From Scleropages formosus (lineage: Eukaryota; Chordata; Actinopteri; Osteoglossiformes; Osteoglossidae), in NCBI RefSeq assembly GCF_900964775.1, contig NC_041829.1, forward strand, positions 6,550,863-6,614,862: DNA of 64,000 bases. Direction: 5' to 3'. The notes below the pieces were generated by a model that saw only the letters and a list, made by a program, of their open reading frames with translations, had not been told where the DNA came from and did no database searches. The position numbers and the translations under genes were made by a program. Shown piece by piece: positions 23,161 through 36,400 of this stretch (position 1 is the stretch's first letter; every line of letters starts with the position of its first letter).

Positions 23161-24879
23161 AAACAGTGTAACCTATACTTCGATATTTGTAAATGCAAGA
23201 AAAATACACCGAGTGTTTCGTAAATCCTGTTTTAGATTTTTAATGCGGTTGGTATGTGTGTGCCTACTTGAAGCGGGTGCTCACCTGATCAGTTCTTTAC
23301 CATTAAAATATGAGTTATGCTGCACATAGGAGAGATCGACCCATCAAATGAAAATTTTCAGAAGCAACAGCGCTAGATGTGGTGACACCGAATGATGCTG
23401 AAATGCATGGAAAAACTGCTTTTATCATGTTTCCCGGAACACCTGCAGCAGATGAAGCCTTTCCATTCCTGCATAACTGACCATGACTTTTGGTGGAATC
23501 TCTTTTTTGGTGGAATATCTTTTTTTCAGTGAAAGAGCAAATGATGACTGCTTAAGAGCTATGACTTACGACCACTTCTCACATGGGACTGGGCTCACAC
23601 AGATGTCTGCTTGTTTAACAACATACATAACAACATAAGAAACCTGTGGTCTAGGTAGATGTCCAGAAGAGTGCAGACTGCTGTACTTCCAACATTTCCC
23701 AAGTGTCCTGTTGGCTAAAAGTTATTAGTGAAGGTCTTCTGGGTTTGAGATTACTATTTGTGATGTTTCCGATGACCTCATCCCCAAAAGATAAAGTCTG
23801 AAAAGCTTTGTGATCAGGTATGGAAATAGCGCCTACTTCTGGAGACTAATAATTATTAATAATCATTATGATGTTCCAGCATGATAAAACTTGAATAACT
23901 TAAACCATCATTTGAGGTTTTCTTTCAGGATCAAATTGTCAGTGAACTCATACTAGTTATAATTAATATATGGTTGCAGCTCTGAAGAAGCTTTTCTCAT
24001 AAATGTAGGGGTTGGGGGGGGGGGGGGGTCCAAGTAAGTATCTAAGAAAGACTAGTCTGCCCCTTGAAATATTTGTGTACAACTTACCGGAATACTATTT
24101 CTTATATTTTTGGTTCCCCCATTATCTGACAGGTTGCTACACTCCTTTCTTTCACACGTCATTCTTCAGATTTGGCTTTAATTGTTCTGTTGCAATGATT
24201 ACAAAATGCCGATTTCATAAATAAAGTTTAATATACCTAATTTTCCTCTTAAATGGTTTGATTTCATTTAATGTAGATATTTGATTTTTTTTTTTTTTTT
24301 CCTATTTGTATATTCCTGGCAATTATTAATTACAATTATTCTCATGTCTTTTCAGCAGTACCTCCAAAATCTTTGCATTTCAGTATTTTATTATATTACG
24401 TAATGTTTATATAGTCTAATTTTGGTTTCTTTACACACTCTCCCTGTAATAAATAATAGACTCATGAGTCACAGAATCAGATCTATAAACAACTCTACAA
24501 GTGTATTAAAAGCATTTCTCTTGGAAGACACTTCTTTTGCCTTTTGATAAGTGGTTTTCTAGTAGGAATTAAATGGCCAGAAATAGTAGGAATTAAATTT
24601 TCTGTACACCACAGTGTATTTTTGTGGATCTGAATGCAAAGTGTAAATTTAGTTATTTTTAATCTTTCAAATAAAGCATGAACTCTTAAAATCAGAAAAT
24701 TTCAGCGTTTCAATTTTGGTGAGCTTTTGACAACATCAGGTTATTTTTAGAAATGAGCGAAGAATGTCTTCATTCATGTAGGTGATCATGTGTAATTCTT
24801 TAAACGTTATTTTAAACTTGGAAATGCGCACACGGATTCCTTATCGGATTAAAAAAATGAATAACCTAATACTGTAATG

Positions 24880-25058
24880 ACATGTTTTACTGCTCCCCGG
24901 GTGGCGGAGTAAGAATGACGTCATATGATGTGAACGCCAACCGAACCGGGGTGGGAGACGGGCACGCGCATGTGAGCTGTGTTGCGCGCGGGAGCTCGCG
25001 CTGTCACAGGGCCCCCCCACGGTCATCTCTGTGTGGTGGGGACGTGGTCACACGAGCG
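24880..25058 (+). promoter_or_regulatory. ELAPOR2 promoter with perfect CRE
   Basis: GC- and CpG-rich stretch upstream of the ELAPOR2 start, contrasting with AT-rich flanks. The palindrome TGACGTCA at 24916-24923 is a full consensus CRE for CREB/ATF factors. No TATA box is evident. Confidence 0.65.
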
Positions 25059-28000
25059 ATGATGGGGCTGGAGAAAGTGCGTGTGATGGTGCCTCCTGCC
25101 CGGATCTGCTGCGCTCTTATCCTCACCTCCTTTCCATGGGGGGTCCGGACCGGAGACCTGCCCCCCTGCGGAGAGGTAAACACCGGGGGCGCGTCCCTCC
25201 CCTCCATTCATTCATCTGTGTGTGTGTATATATTCATTCATATATAAAATGTATGTCTGTGGTGCTTCGTTGATTCCTTTCTTCTGTGACGTAACAGTTT
25301 GTTTCCTGATTTGTTGAACCGAAGTAACTTAAAAAAAAGATGTCGGTGCAGTTGGTTATTGCGCTGCACTGATTTTTATTCCACTAAGGCACTTTTTTTT
25401 TTTTTTTTTTTGCTGCCTCTTGACAATTGCGGTGAAAAACAGAGCGAATCCAAATGAAAATCGAGCGGGAGCGCGGCGTGTGTCACATATCATAACAGAT
25501 CCTGAGTTGTTGGAACAGATTTTGTAACGGAGTTCATTTCATTTGCTTGATCTTCTCGTTTGCTTTTTTAGCCCGAAACAATCATGTACTTTACTGGAAA
25601 TCTCTCGGTTTACAGGAATTATCTTTGTTTATCGACAGTTTGACCAGGTTTCTCCGCGACTGTTTCTTTCAAAAATCTTTGGCAGAATATTGAATTTTAT
25701 AATATTATGTATCTCTGCGGGGTGATGGAGTGTGTTCATGTTGTTGTATTAAAACCACCCGTGAAAACGGGTAAAATAATATAAAATGTTTACGTATGGA
25801 CTTGCCGTTGATATTTATAGGATCCCCGTATAGATAGATAGATATACTTTATTGATCCCACAAGGGAAATTATTATGTTACAGCAGCAGAATACAAGTCT
25901 TGCAATATAAAAAATATAAAACAAGTGGAAAAATACAAGATAAAAATATGTACAATTATATATACAGTTGGAGGGATAGTAAATAAGTGTATTTAAATAA
26001 ATAAATCAAAACAGTATGTAGTGCAAGTAGTGCAGAATGGTAATATAATCATTATGAAGTAGTAAGAAAATGAACTAACAATAGTGCTGAATAGTTCATC
26101 TGTCACACAGAGGTGAGCTGTTGAACAGTGTTATTGCGAACGATAGGAATGATTTCCTGAACCGTTCTTTACGACAGCGGATCTGAATGAGTCTATTAGA
26201 GAATGAGCTTCGCTGTCTCTGCAGTGTGCTGTGAAGTGGGTGGGGTGGAATCTCCATGATGGAGAGCAGTTTGTTCAGTGACCTCCTATTCCTCACCGAC
26301 TCAAACGTCTCCATGTTCTGTCCAATGATGCTACCGGCCTTACGGATGAGTTTGTTCATCCTGCCGGCATCTCTGGCATTGATGCTGCTCCCCCAGCAGA
26401 CCACAGCGAAGTAGATAGCACTCGCAACAACAGACTGGTAGAAGATCTCCAGCATCTTGCTGCACACATTGAAAGATCTGAGCTTTCTCAGAAAATAGGG
26501 TCTGCTCATTCCCTTCTTGTACACAGCATCAGTGTGGTCCTTCCAGTCCAGACTGCTGTTGAAGTGGACACCTAAGTACCTGTAGTTCTGAACAGTCTCA
26601 ACCTCCTCCCCCAGGATCTTTATGGGTCTGACTGCAGTTCTTGTTTTATTAAAAGTGAATTATGAAAAAGCATCTTGTGTAGAGCGAGCCACCCGTACTT
26701 TTATTTGCTTTTTAATACAGTGCAACCACATGGTGGCAAGTAAAATCTCCCGAGAGATTTAGATTTCATTTTATGTCACAGGTGCCTAATGAAGTTATGC
26801 AAAATGCTCATGACTCCATTCATACCTGAGGTATGAAGATGGATTGGCAGTAGAAAAAATATATATTTTGATTTGCAATTTATAAGGACATCGCAGTGCA
26901 ATGACAGCATTTGCTGGGAATATGCATGGACACCCGCAGCCTTTGAGCCTCTGAGGATCAGTGTCAGTTTCATTGACAGAGAGCCATGATCAGGCCTCAC
27001 AGTATTATTACCTCGCTTTTACATATGGAGCCCTTCTGTGTAGAAGAGGAGATACAGTAACAGGCCCTGCGCTAGAAATGAGTGATTGATCGGAAATGAG
27101 TGGTCAGAATAATGAAGTGAATGGATAAGCATTTTCAGAATAATGCCTCCTTTCAAAAGAGCAACACATTTTGTTATATTATTAATAACGCTATTATATG
27201 GGGTATCTTATAGAAGTGTAAAAAGACCTGTCTTGTGGCACCGTTGCTACGCAGGTACGTTCGGATTCCTTTTTTTCATTTCTATTAACAAGTGCGTAGG
27301 CGCTGTGGCGGTAGTTCTCCCAGGTGCTGTCGCCACCACAGGCAGATGTTGCCATGGTGCTGGACTAATAATTACCCTCACCTGATTTCCCCATCTCGTA
27401 TAGATGTGTCCAGGTGCCCGGCAAAGCGAATCATGTCAACAGCAACCTGATACCTAAACCCTAAAACTCTTATTTTCCTAAAACCTGTACGCCTGTATTT
27501 CGCAGAAAGAAAATCAGTCAGGATTTTATTGAATTTATATGGTTACGATCCAATATATTCAGATGCCATACCAGTTATCAAGGTTCCAAGTGGTTCATTA
27601 ATCACAAAACCACAATTTAATATTATAATATACGCCAAAAGAATAATAATAAATAAAAAAATTCTGCTCATATCCTCAGTGCCTTTTGTGTTTTTTTTTT
27701 TTCTCCCACTGGATTATGTTTACTTCTGCTCAGATATATTGTCCATGCAGTATGAAATAACTGCCATAATTCTACAGTTTGTATATCATGTGATGGAATT
27801 CTTTTGATCCAAAAGTATAAAAGGTGCATCTGTTTGTTGAAGTCAGACTTTCCTTTTCTACCCTAATAAACATCAGTAAAAAATAAACCTGCTAATAAAC
27901 AAAGAATGATCTTTACAAGAAATGTCACTGCTTACATCATTGTTAGCATTGCATGGTATCTATGCCTTGGTGACTTATTGAAATTCCTTTGTTTTACTCT

Positions 28001-29971
28001 GTTATTTGAGACAGCGGGGTAATTAACATGGCAAAAGCAAGAAGACAATGTGAGATTCAGGCTTATCTCTCCAGCAATGTGAGGTCTGTAGTTTACATTC
28101 CCAGTGTGAACACTGGTATTTTACTATCACCATGGTAATTTTTATCTTGCGTGTCTGGATTCGCTCGCACCCATTGAAATACCAACCTACCTGATCTCCA
28201 TATGGGTGATTCATTCTTAATTCATCTATGTTTTTACACTACAGCTATTTCTATTTAGGGAAGGGGGTGCGGTGGCGCAGTGGGTTGGACCACGGTCCTG
28301 CTCTCTAGTGGGTCTGGGGTTCGAGTCCCGCTTGGGGTGCCTTGCGACGGACTGGCGTCCTGTCCTGGGTGTGTCCCCTCCCCCTCCGGCCTTACGCCCT
28401 GTGTTACCGGGTAGGCTCCGGTTCCCCGTGACCCTGTATGGGACAAGCGGTTCTGAAAATGTGTGTGTGTGTGTGTGTGTATTTCTATTTATCTCACTGC
28501 ACACATCTATTGACCCATGCATAGAAATCACTGGTTTCCAGTTCCACGTTTATTAAGTGACCCATTAAGGGCCTAATGCTATTCAAATGGTTCCTTGCAG
28601 CTGCTTTTAGAGTTGTGGTGAATGACTGCCTGGTGTTTAAATGGAAATGTCTCCGCCAAAAGAAAATACCTGGGGAAAATGTCAACTGCAGAAATATTGG
28701 CGGTTCTTCAAGGTCCAGAGGGCTGCTCATTTTACTTTGTGCAAAGTTTCTTTGTTTGAGCTGCGAATTGGGGTCAACCGGATGCGACAGTAAAGAAATC
28801 TAGTTTTAGGGAACCCTGTATATACAGAAGAGAGAAGTCTGGAGAAGGTTCACTGATCCATCTGCTCTTATCGTACAGACAGCCCTCTTTTTCCCCAGTT
28901 TTTCATTGCATCATGAGCGTATCTCGTCTTCTGTTATTTAGAGATTATTAAATTTGCTTATTATATCACCTTAATGTAGAGGATCTACATTTGGCTTCTC
29001 AGCTGTTTCTTTTTGTGGAAGAGTAAGTGAATATAAGCATGATCCAGCCTCAGATCCTTCAGCCTTTTTCGGGGAACAGAGCTGCAAACAGTCACACAAG
29101 TGCTAAGGCTTGGCGAGTCATGTGGTTGAGTGTTACTTGAAATGCTTTACAGTCCAGCAGAGAGAAACTTCCCCTAAAATGTAATTATTAATGTAATTGT
29201 GATTATGTCCAGTTAAGCAGAGAGTTTAATTCTGATTCTTTGTTTTTGCTGAGGTGCAGTGGCGCAGTGGGTTGGACTGGGTCCTGCTCTCCGGTGGTCT
29301 GGGGTTCGAATCCCGGTTGGGGTGCCTTGTGATAGACTGGCGTCCCGTCCTGGGTGTGTCCCCTCCCCCTCCAGCCTTATGCCCTGTGTTGCCGGGTTAG
29401 GCTTCGGTTCCCCGTGGCCCCTTATGGGACAAGCGGTTCAGAAAGTGTGTGTGTGTTTTTTTGATGAGCAGAGTGCAGTTGGATGGTTGGGCTTTATTGA
29501 TTATTATTATTATTATTTTTTCTTCCTCCGGAAGTGGATCCTGTAGAGAAACAAAAGAGTACATCCCTTTCTCATACGGACAGCACTGTATTTTGCTGTT
29601 GATTGATGGGGAACCTCTTGTTGGCTATCACCAAAATGTGGTAATGGATTAGTTTCTGGGCTTTTGCTCAGTAAATGATGTTGTGGTAATCCTGCACATT
29701 GGGCTGCTTTGAGGAACCCACCTCGTCTTTGCTGAGAATGCTGATAACGGCTGAGCTTTACTTACTTCTTATAGATTGTTTTCCAGTTTTTTTCTTGGCG
29801 AGGCTTTTCTTGAATGTACGTATTGTCCTTTATTGTAGCTACTTTAGGTTATTGGTCGCTTGTCTGGGTTGATGTGCTATTTACTAATAAAATGTTCAAT
29901 TTTGTTAGACTGTAATGTTTAAAGAAGATGGCAATGGTTTAAACATATATATTTCTTTTAAGAAATATGGA

Positions 29972-30050
<79 letters not shown>

Positions 30051-30387
30051 GCAGCATGGTGGCGCAACGAGCAACCTAGGCGGTGTGAAAGAATGTGAGT
30101 TCGATTCCTGCTCGGTCTGTGTGAAGTTTGCATCTTCTCCTTGTGTCTGCACGGGTTTCCTCCGGGTGCTCTGGTTTCTTCCTATAGTCCAAATAAATCA
30201 GGTGAACTGGTAACTCTAAATTGCCCTCATTGTGTGAATGGGTGAGTGAATCTGTGTGTGAGAGGTATCTTGTCCAGGGTATCCCCACCCTCCGCCTTGT
30301 GCACAGTGTTTTCCGGATAGTGTCCTGTTCGTCGCGACCCTGCTCAAGATAAGCAGTTAATGACATTTAATGAAGATGTGCCTATAC

Positions 30388-30423
<36 letters not shown>

Positions 30424-33400
30424 ACTCTGAATTGTTGTAGTAAAACTAGCTCTATTAAATGGTATTTCATTGTATGTCGCTTTGGAGAAAAGTGTCAGTT
30501 AAAAAAAAAAAATTTAATCTAATAAAAGCCAACTAACTTCAGAGTGAATGTAGTCTCACAAAACAGAAGGCATGCCTGGACTCGGTAGTGCATTGGGGCA
30601 GAGCATTTTAGGGGGAGTCCAGGGTGTCCACGATTTATCACATGTGAGTCCTGGCTTACAGCAGAGAGAAGGGTCGAGGTCAGAGATAAGCCCCTGAAGT
30701 CAAGATGAGGACTCATCCACACTCAGGCATGTTTCCATTTAAAGCTATGTGTATCTGGACCTTTCACCATCACCTTGTTTTGAGATACTCTGCAGAGCTG
30801 CACCTGGGCATACACCCTCAAGGCACCCATAGTGATGGGCACAACATTGACCTGTCACCTACATTTAGTTGCTCTGGTCATCCGTGATGAGGTTAATAAA
30901 ACTGGAACATGAAGTTTCTCCATAGCTCAAAGATCATATAGAGTTCAGGGTAATATATCTTGGTTGAAGGAGTCAGCCAAGTACCACATAGCAATCACTG
31001 CAATTCACTTTGGAGAAAAGCATCTGCTGAATGAATCAGTGCAAGTGAATAAATGTAGATGTAAGTGGCTTTGGCACAGAAGAAATAAATTCATTAAGTA
31101 ACTCAGCTGCTATGCCCAGGGATCTCACATGCAGAAAGAACGCTGTAGGGAAGTGAAATGTTTGCACTGTTTTCCTTTCTGACTTTAGCAGCTGCTGCTC
31201 CTGTTTCCTGCTCCATGCGGATAACTGCTGGTGCGGTTAAAGGCCTGTGTCGCCGGGGTATCTGCTTTTCTGGCTGCACATTTAACAGGCTGGGAGCTTT
31301 CTGTAAACCAGGGATGAGCTCTTCCTCCTTTCCACTGACAAAACACACCTTTGAACCTTAATCTTTCTTTTCTAAAGCACCGTTCTTACATTAATAACAT
31401 TCGTATTCTGCCTTCCATCTCTAAGTACATTTTTCAGTTGTTCGGGAAGAAAATTTGCTTTGTTACACTTTTCATCAACGCTGATGTGTGGTTTATATGA
31501 GAGACGGGTGGAAAAGCCACAGTAGACCGTGGTGAGAGATGCACAGTATAGCAGGAGATCCATTGTATCTGTTTCCCAGTTCAACATCAACATGGTACTG
31601 CAAAGCTATGATTTACTCTGATTTAATTCCCATACTTCATTTCATGTTTTTTTTATGCTTTCCAAGTGAAACATTAATTTAACTCAGTGGAAAGATACAC
31701 ATTGCAACACTGATTCTCGTTAAAAAACTATTCGTTCTCCAGCTCAACGCTGTCATTTGTCAGCTGTGTCACAATTGGTGCCCCATGTATAATTTGCAGA
31801 GAGAACTGAGAATTCTGGGTTTAGCGACTGCTGTGTTTCTGCTTTCTTGCAGATGGACTACCACTTTGAATACACAGAGTGTGACGGCACAGGCTCTCGG
31901 TGGAGAGTGGCGATCCCTCGCAAGCAGGACTTGTGCACGGGGCTGCCAGACCCTGTCAGCGGTACAGACTGCAGTAAGTGGATCCTCTGTTTTTATTATC
32001 ATGCATATCTGACTCAAGTCTGTTTTTGGGTTTTGTGTCAAGAACACGTGTCACTTGTTGACTGCTCTAGGACTTGAGCTGCATTGTGTCACTTCCGTAT
32101 CAGCGGAGTGGAATTTCTTCAGGCTGAAAATGCGTCAGAAGCTCAGCGAATTTGTTTAAAAGCAGTCTTGTTCCACACTTGATGTGTGATCAGACCTGTT
32201 TTTTTGTTAATGTAGTTGTGGTCTTTTACTAGGGAGCGTGGTGGCGCAGTGGGTTTGACCGGGTCCTGCTTTCCGGTGGGTCTGGGGTTCGAGTCCCGCT
32301 TGGAGTTCCTTGCGATGGACTGGCGTCCTATCTTGGGTGTGTCCCCCTCCCCCCTCTGGCCCTTCGCCTTGTGTTGCCAGGTTAGGCTCTGGCTCCCCGC
32401 AACCCCGTATGGGACAAGTGGTTTCAGATGATGTGAGTGAGTTTTGGTCTTTTTACTTAGTGGGACAGCAGCAGGGAGCACAGTAATTGGAGCTGCTACT
32501 TTGCACTCAAAAGAGCCACTTTTGAATCCCAGCTCCTGCTGTTGGACCCTAAATTTTTTCAGTAGAACTTATACAGTTGTATATATGGGCAAATAATTGT
32601 AACTTCAGGGCCTGGTCACTCCATCCACCCCAGCAAGACCTCTACGTTTCACCACCTCAGGTTGCTTGGAGGTCCCACACTTAAGAGGTCCAAAACTGCG
32701 TTTATTCCATTTTACCGAGCATGTTAAATTATAATGTGAACATTCACAACATGTGTCAAGAGCTCAAGTATAATTATAGAATTCATAATGTTATTTGCTA
32801 TGACAGAAGGCTCACACAGCTGGATTTCAGAAATGTTTTTTGGTGTGTCTTGGCAAACATACGGATGGCACAGCGGCACAGCGAGTAGCACTCTTGTCTC
32901 ACAGCGCCTGGGTGGTGCGAGAGAACGTGGGTTCGATCCCTGCTCAGTCTGTGTGGAGTTTGCATGTTCTGCGTGGGTCTCCTCTGGGTGCTCTGGTTTC
33001 CTCCCACAGTCCAACGACATGCTGTTCAGGTTCCCCCATAGTGTGTGAATGATGTATGGATGAGTTACCCAGTGTAAGCAGTGTATCTAGCAGTGTAAGT
33101 CACCGCGGTGAATAAGGTGTGTGGGCTGGTAACACTACATAGTATCCATTGTAAGTTGCTTTGGAGAAAAGCGTCTGCTAAGTGAATAAATGTAAAACTC
33201 AACATCTATAGCTTCTTGGTTTTTGTCTCCAATGCGGTAGGATGAACTCTCCCTCAGAACGACTGAATCCCTTCTAGTATTCAATAACGGTCTCAAAACG
33301 CATCTCTTTCAGACCCACTTCTCTCCTGATCACCTAACCCCTCCACAGGATTCCAGACTCACTTCGCCCATGATCTCATAAGTTCATGTAAAGCATAAAT

Positions 33401-36400
33401 GTTGAAGCCCATAAGGTATACATGCTCGGATCAATCCTTTAATGAGCCACTCCTGCAACGTAATGTAAATGTTTATATTTATCTCAAAAAAAAAAAAAAA
33501 AACTACGACGACGGTGATTCGGAATTTGCGATTTTCTGCTCAAGTTTCATGCAGCTGCTTGCTTAAGTTGTAGCTTAACTAACAGTTTACTTGCTTAACT
33601 AAGCTTACTTGCTTACAGCTAACTGTACTTCAGAATCACACATCTGCTGCTATGTCTCTTTCTCCTAAGGTGATGCACCAACTGTGTTTTCTACGAGATG
33701 CACGTCGCTTCGGAGAAAAGCATCCGCTAAATGAATACATGTAAATGTAACACTGCATCGCAGCATCTGTCACGATTACCTTTGTGTTTGTATACAGGCT
33801 GATTGCGCTTCAACAATCACATGTCTGCATGTGAAGCTCTTGACACGTCTGGAATTGCACTCTTTTACTCTTGTTGCGCATCACATGGGAGAAAAGCATC
33901 AGCTCTATGAATACATACAACATGTACTTATAGGACTCATATTCCAGGCTTTCTTCAGGGTTCCTGTGAATTTCTGTTTGGCAGTCTGCCACACTGGGGA
34001 CAGAGAACAGATTGGCTCACTATCAGACCACCGGCTGCAGTATACATGGAGGACTGTCGTTCAAGTTCAGCCGGGTTCATTCCCAGCTCTCTGGGAGGAT
34101 GTTTCTTGATCGGCTTTTTCTGTGCTTATCACCAAGGTCACTTTGACAGGCGCTGGATATTGTCTTGGTCACGCATGTGCTGAGGGCACCCACTTGTAAT
34201 GTACTTTTCTTTTTATAACAACAGCTCACAGTTCCAAACCCAGGGCCTTCCTACACTGGGGCGTCGCTCTATCCGTGTGGATGGAAGTAGAGCCACTATT
34301 GAAGTGAAATTCCTGCACGTTCACCATCAGATGGGTGACAGGTGCTAACAGGAGAGAATGTAGAGCATTACTTGGAGTCTCAATGGATGATGCACAAGGA
34401 AGGTGTTTCTAGAATAAGTATGTTATTTCACATTCGTACCTCAGTCCTTCCGTTTGTTTTCGCCAGAAAGCAGTGACTTAAGTGGGTTTTATAGCAGTGA
34501 ATTGATAGTATGAATCTAGTCATAATCTATATTTGCTGGGTTTATCTGACTGATTCAGATTCAGACATTTGCCTAAATATGAAGTGCAAACTACACTGTG
34601 TATGAAGATGTTCTCGTACCGTAAACATAATAGGATTGATGTCAGAATGTTAGATGTCAGAAGAACAGAGCGAAGGATGTTTCATCGACTGGGTACTTGC
34701 ATCATAAATTCAGTGTGCCTCTGTTAGAAGGAATCATTCTTCCAGAAAAGAGAGTGCGTCCGAAAAAGATGGGTTTTCAGAACCTTCTTGTACGCTTGAA
34801 GGGATTCAGCAGCTGTGAGAGACAGGGGGAGTTCATTCCAACACGTTAGGGCCAAGATTGTGTGGTTATACTGTATGTGCGAGGAAGGTTATGTCGAGAG
34901 CTGTGTTTGATCTGAGCAATCCCATTATGTAGTCAGTTATTATTATTGCCTTGTTGTTAAGCGTAAATGTTGATCCAGACAAGAAGGTCTACATACTGGT
35001 ACTCAAAGGACAGTAATGGTCTACTTTTGTCTAGCTTCACAGAGGTTGTTGAGTATATTCTTTTTTACTGTTTTTTCCTAATTGCCTGTGTCTACAAATG
35101 ATTGTGGTTTGTATGTAAGCATTTCGGCTCAGTTCCGATCTATACTGACCCTTTCAGCATTCTCCTGCGATGCCGGCGAGTTCCTGGAGATGTCGGCCCA
35201 GCAGTGCACACCATGCGTTGCTGGAACCTACTCACTGGGCAGTGGCATTCGCTTCGACGAGTGGGATGACATCCCTGTCGGCTTCACCAGTCTGGCCACC
35301 TACCTGGACAGCAGCCCTGGGGTCGAGGAGATCCATGCCTGCAAAAAGTGAGTGTCTGTTAGATAAACTCACAGCCAAACTGGATGCGCTAAGGACCTAT
35401 GCATGGTCTGCACCACAGTTTGCTTTTACGCAAAACCGAAACATACATTTGTTTTAGGTTGCAAATGAAAATGATCACATTATGCAGCATGGATAATATC
35501 CCAACCTTAAGTATGAAAATCAAAAAAAAAAAATCACCATCTGAAACACAGAGAGAGAACTACTGGATTGCATGGTGGTCAGCGCTCTGGCTTACGTTCT
35601 CTTATTCATACTTTCCACATTAGTCCCTCCTTTCACGTCATTATTGTGTGTTTCCGAGGGTCTGCTTGAAGAACTGTATCTTGGGTTGTAGCGGAAAGTG
35701 TTTTTAACTTCATGTAGTTCTCGTGTGCCCTATTTCACATTTGAGCATAATTAGGCCGCGGGAGTTTAACAGTAATGATTAACGTGCTTATCTCTCTTAT
35801 GATTTGGAAATGAGATCAATCCCGCTGGGAGTCTGTTCTAAATTGTGAAGCTGTTGCCCTACTTCACAGCTCACTAAACCAGGTATTGTATTTGTGTCAT
35901 TATGTATGTGTGGCTTTATCAGCATTTAAGAATTTAGAACCAGGTGCTGGAATAAATTATTGGAATTTGTCAATATGCAACTAACTCAGTGGGGGGGCGC
36001 GGTGGTGCAGCAGGTTTGGCTGGGGCCCGCTGTGTGGCGGGTCTGGGGTCCCAGCCTGAGCAGAGCTGCGGCAAGCTGGAGCCTAACCCGGCAACACAGG
36101 GCGTAGGGCTGGAGGGGAAGGGACACACCCAGGACGGGACGCCAGTCTGTCGCAAGGCACCCCAAGCAGGACTCGAACCCCAGACCCACTGAAGAGCAGG
36201 ACCTGGTCCAACCCACTGCACCACAGCGTCCCCCCCAAACACTGCCTGTATTTTTGACTTAAAGTTAGCTAGAATTGAAGGATCCTTCCAACTGACAATG
36301 TTCGATGAAACCTAGTAGACTCTCTATTCCTGGATTGTTTCATCCTCTGAAATAATTGCAAACACATCCAGAAAATTTGAGGAGGTGCCATTTTCCTGCT

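Larger units (their letters stand above)
22768..25058. other. MEIG1-ELAPOR2 spacer (synteny junction)
   Basis: It contains the MEIG1 3' UTR, a V-SINE copy (22945-23160), a poly-G run (about 24009-24027), AT-rich unique sequence and, from about 24880, a CpG-rich segment that is the ELAPOR2 promoter. I see no gene remnant. Confidence 0.7.
25176..31852. other. ELAPOR2 intron 1 content
   Basis: This 6.7-kb intron carries a LINE 3' end (25830-26650), two family A SINEs (28258-28479, 29251-29456), a 75-base TG tract (29974-30048) followed by a tRNA-headed SINE (30050-30365), further SINE tails (30425-30500, 30940-31065) and otherwise unique sequence. A second CRE-like TGACGTAA lies at 25287-25294. 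Confidence 0.75.

Noticed and set aside
28273-28329. tRNA-like A- and B-boxes
   Set aside because: They belong to SINE heads. None folds into a complete cloverleaf with an anticodon at the right place, so no tRNA gene is called.
28226-28556. Open frames of 90-100 codons with [10 protein letters not shown] or QWVGPRSCS-type sequences (also at 18601-18994, 32143-32481, 42023-42250, 46512-46866, 48349-48695, 56370-56639)
   Set aside because: They are translations of SINE family A on one or the other strand and recur with every copy.
29939-30152. Frames made of His-Thr or Cys-Val repeats
   Set aside because: Translations of the (TG)n tract.
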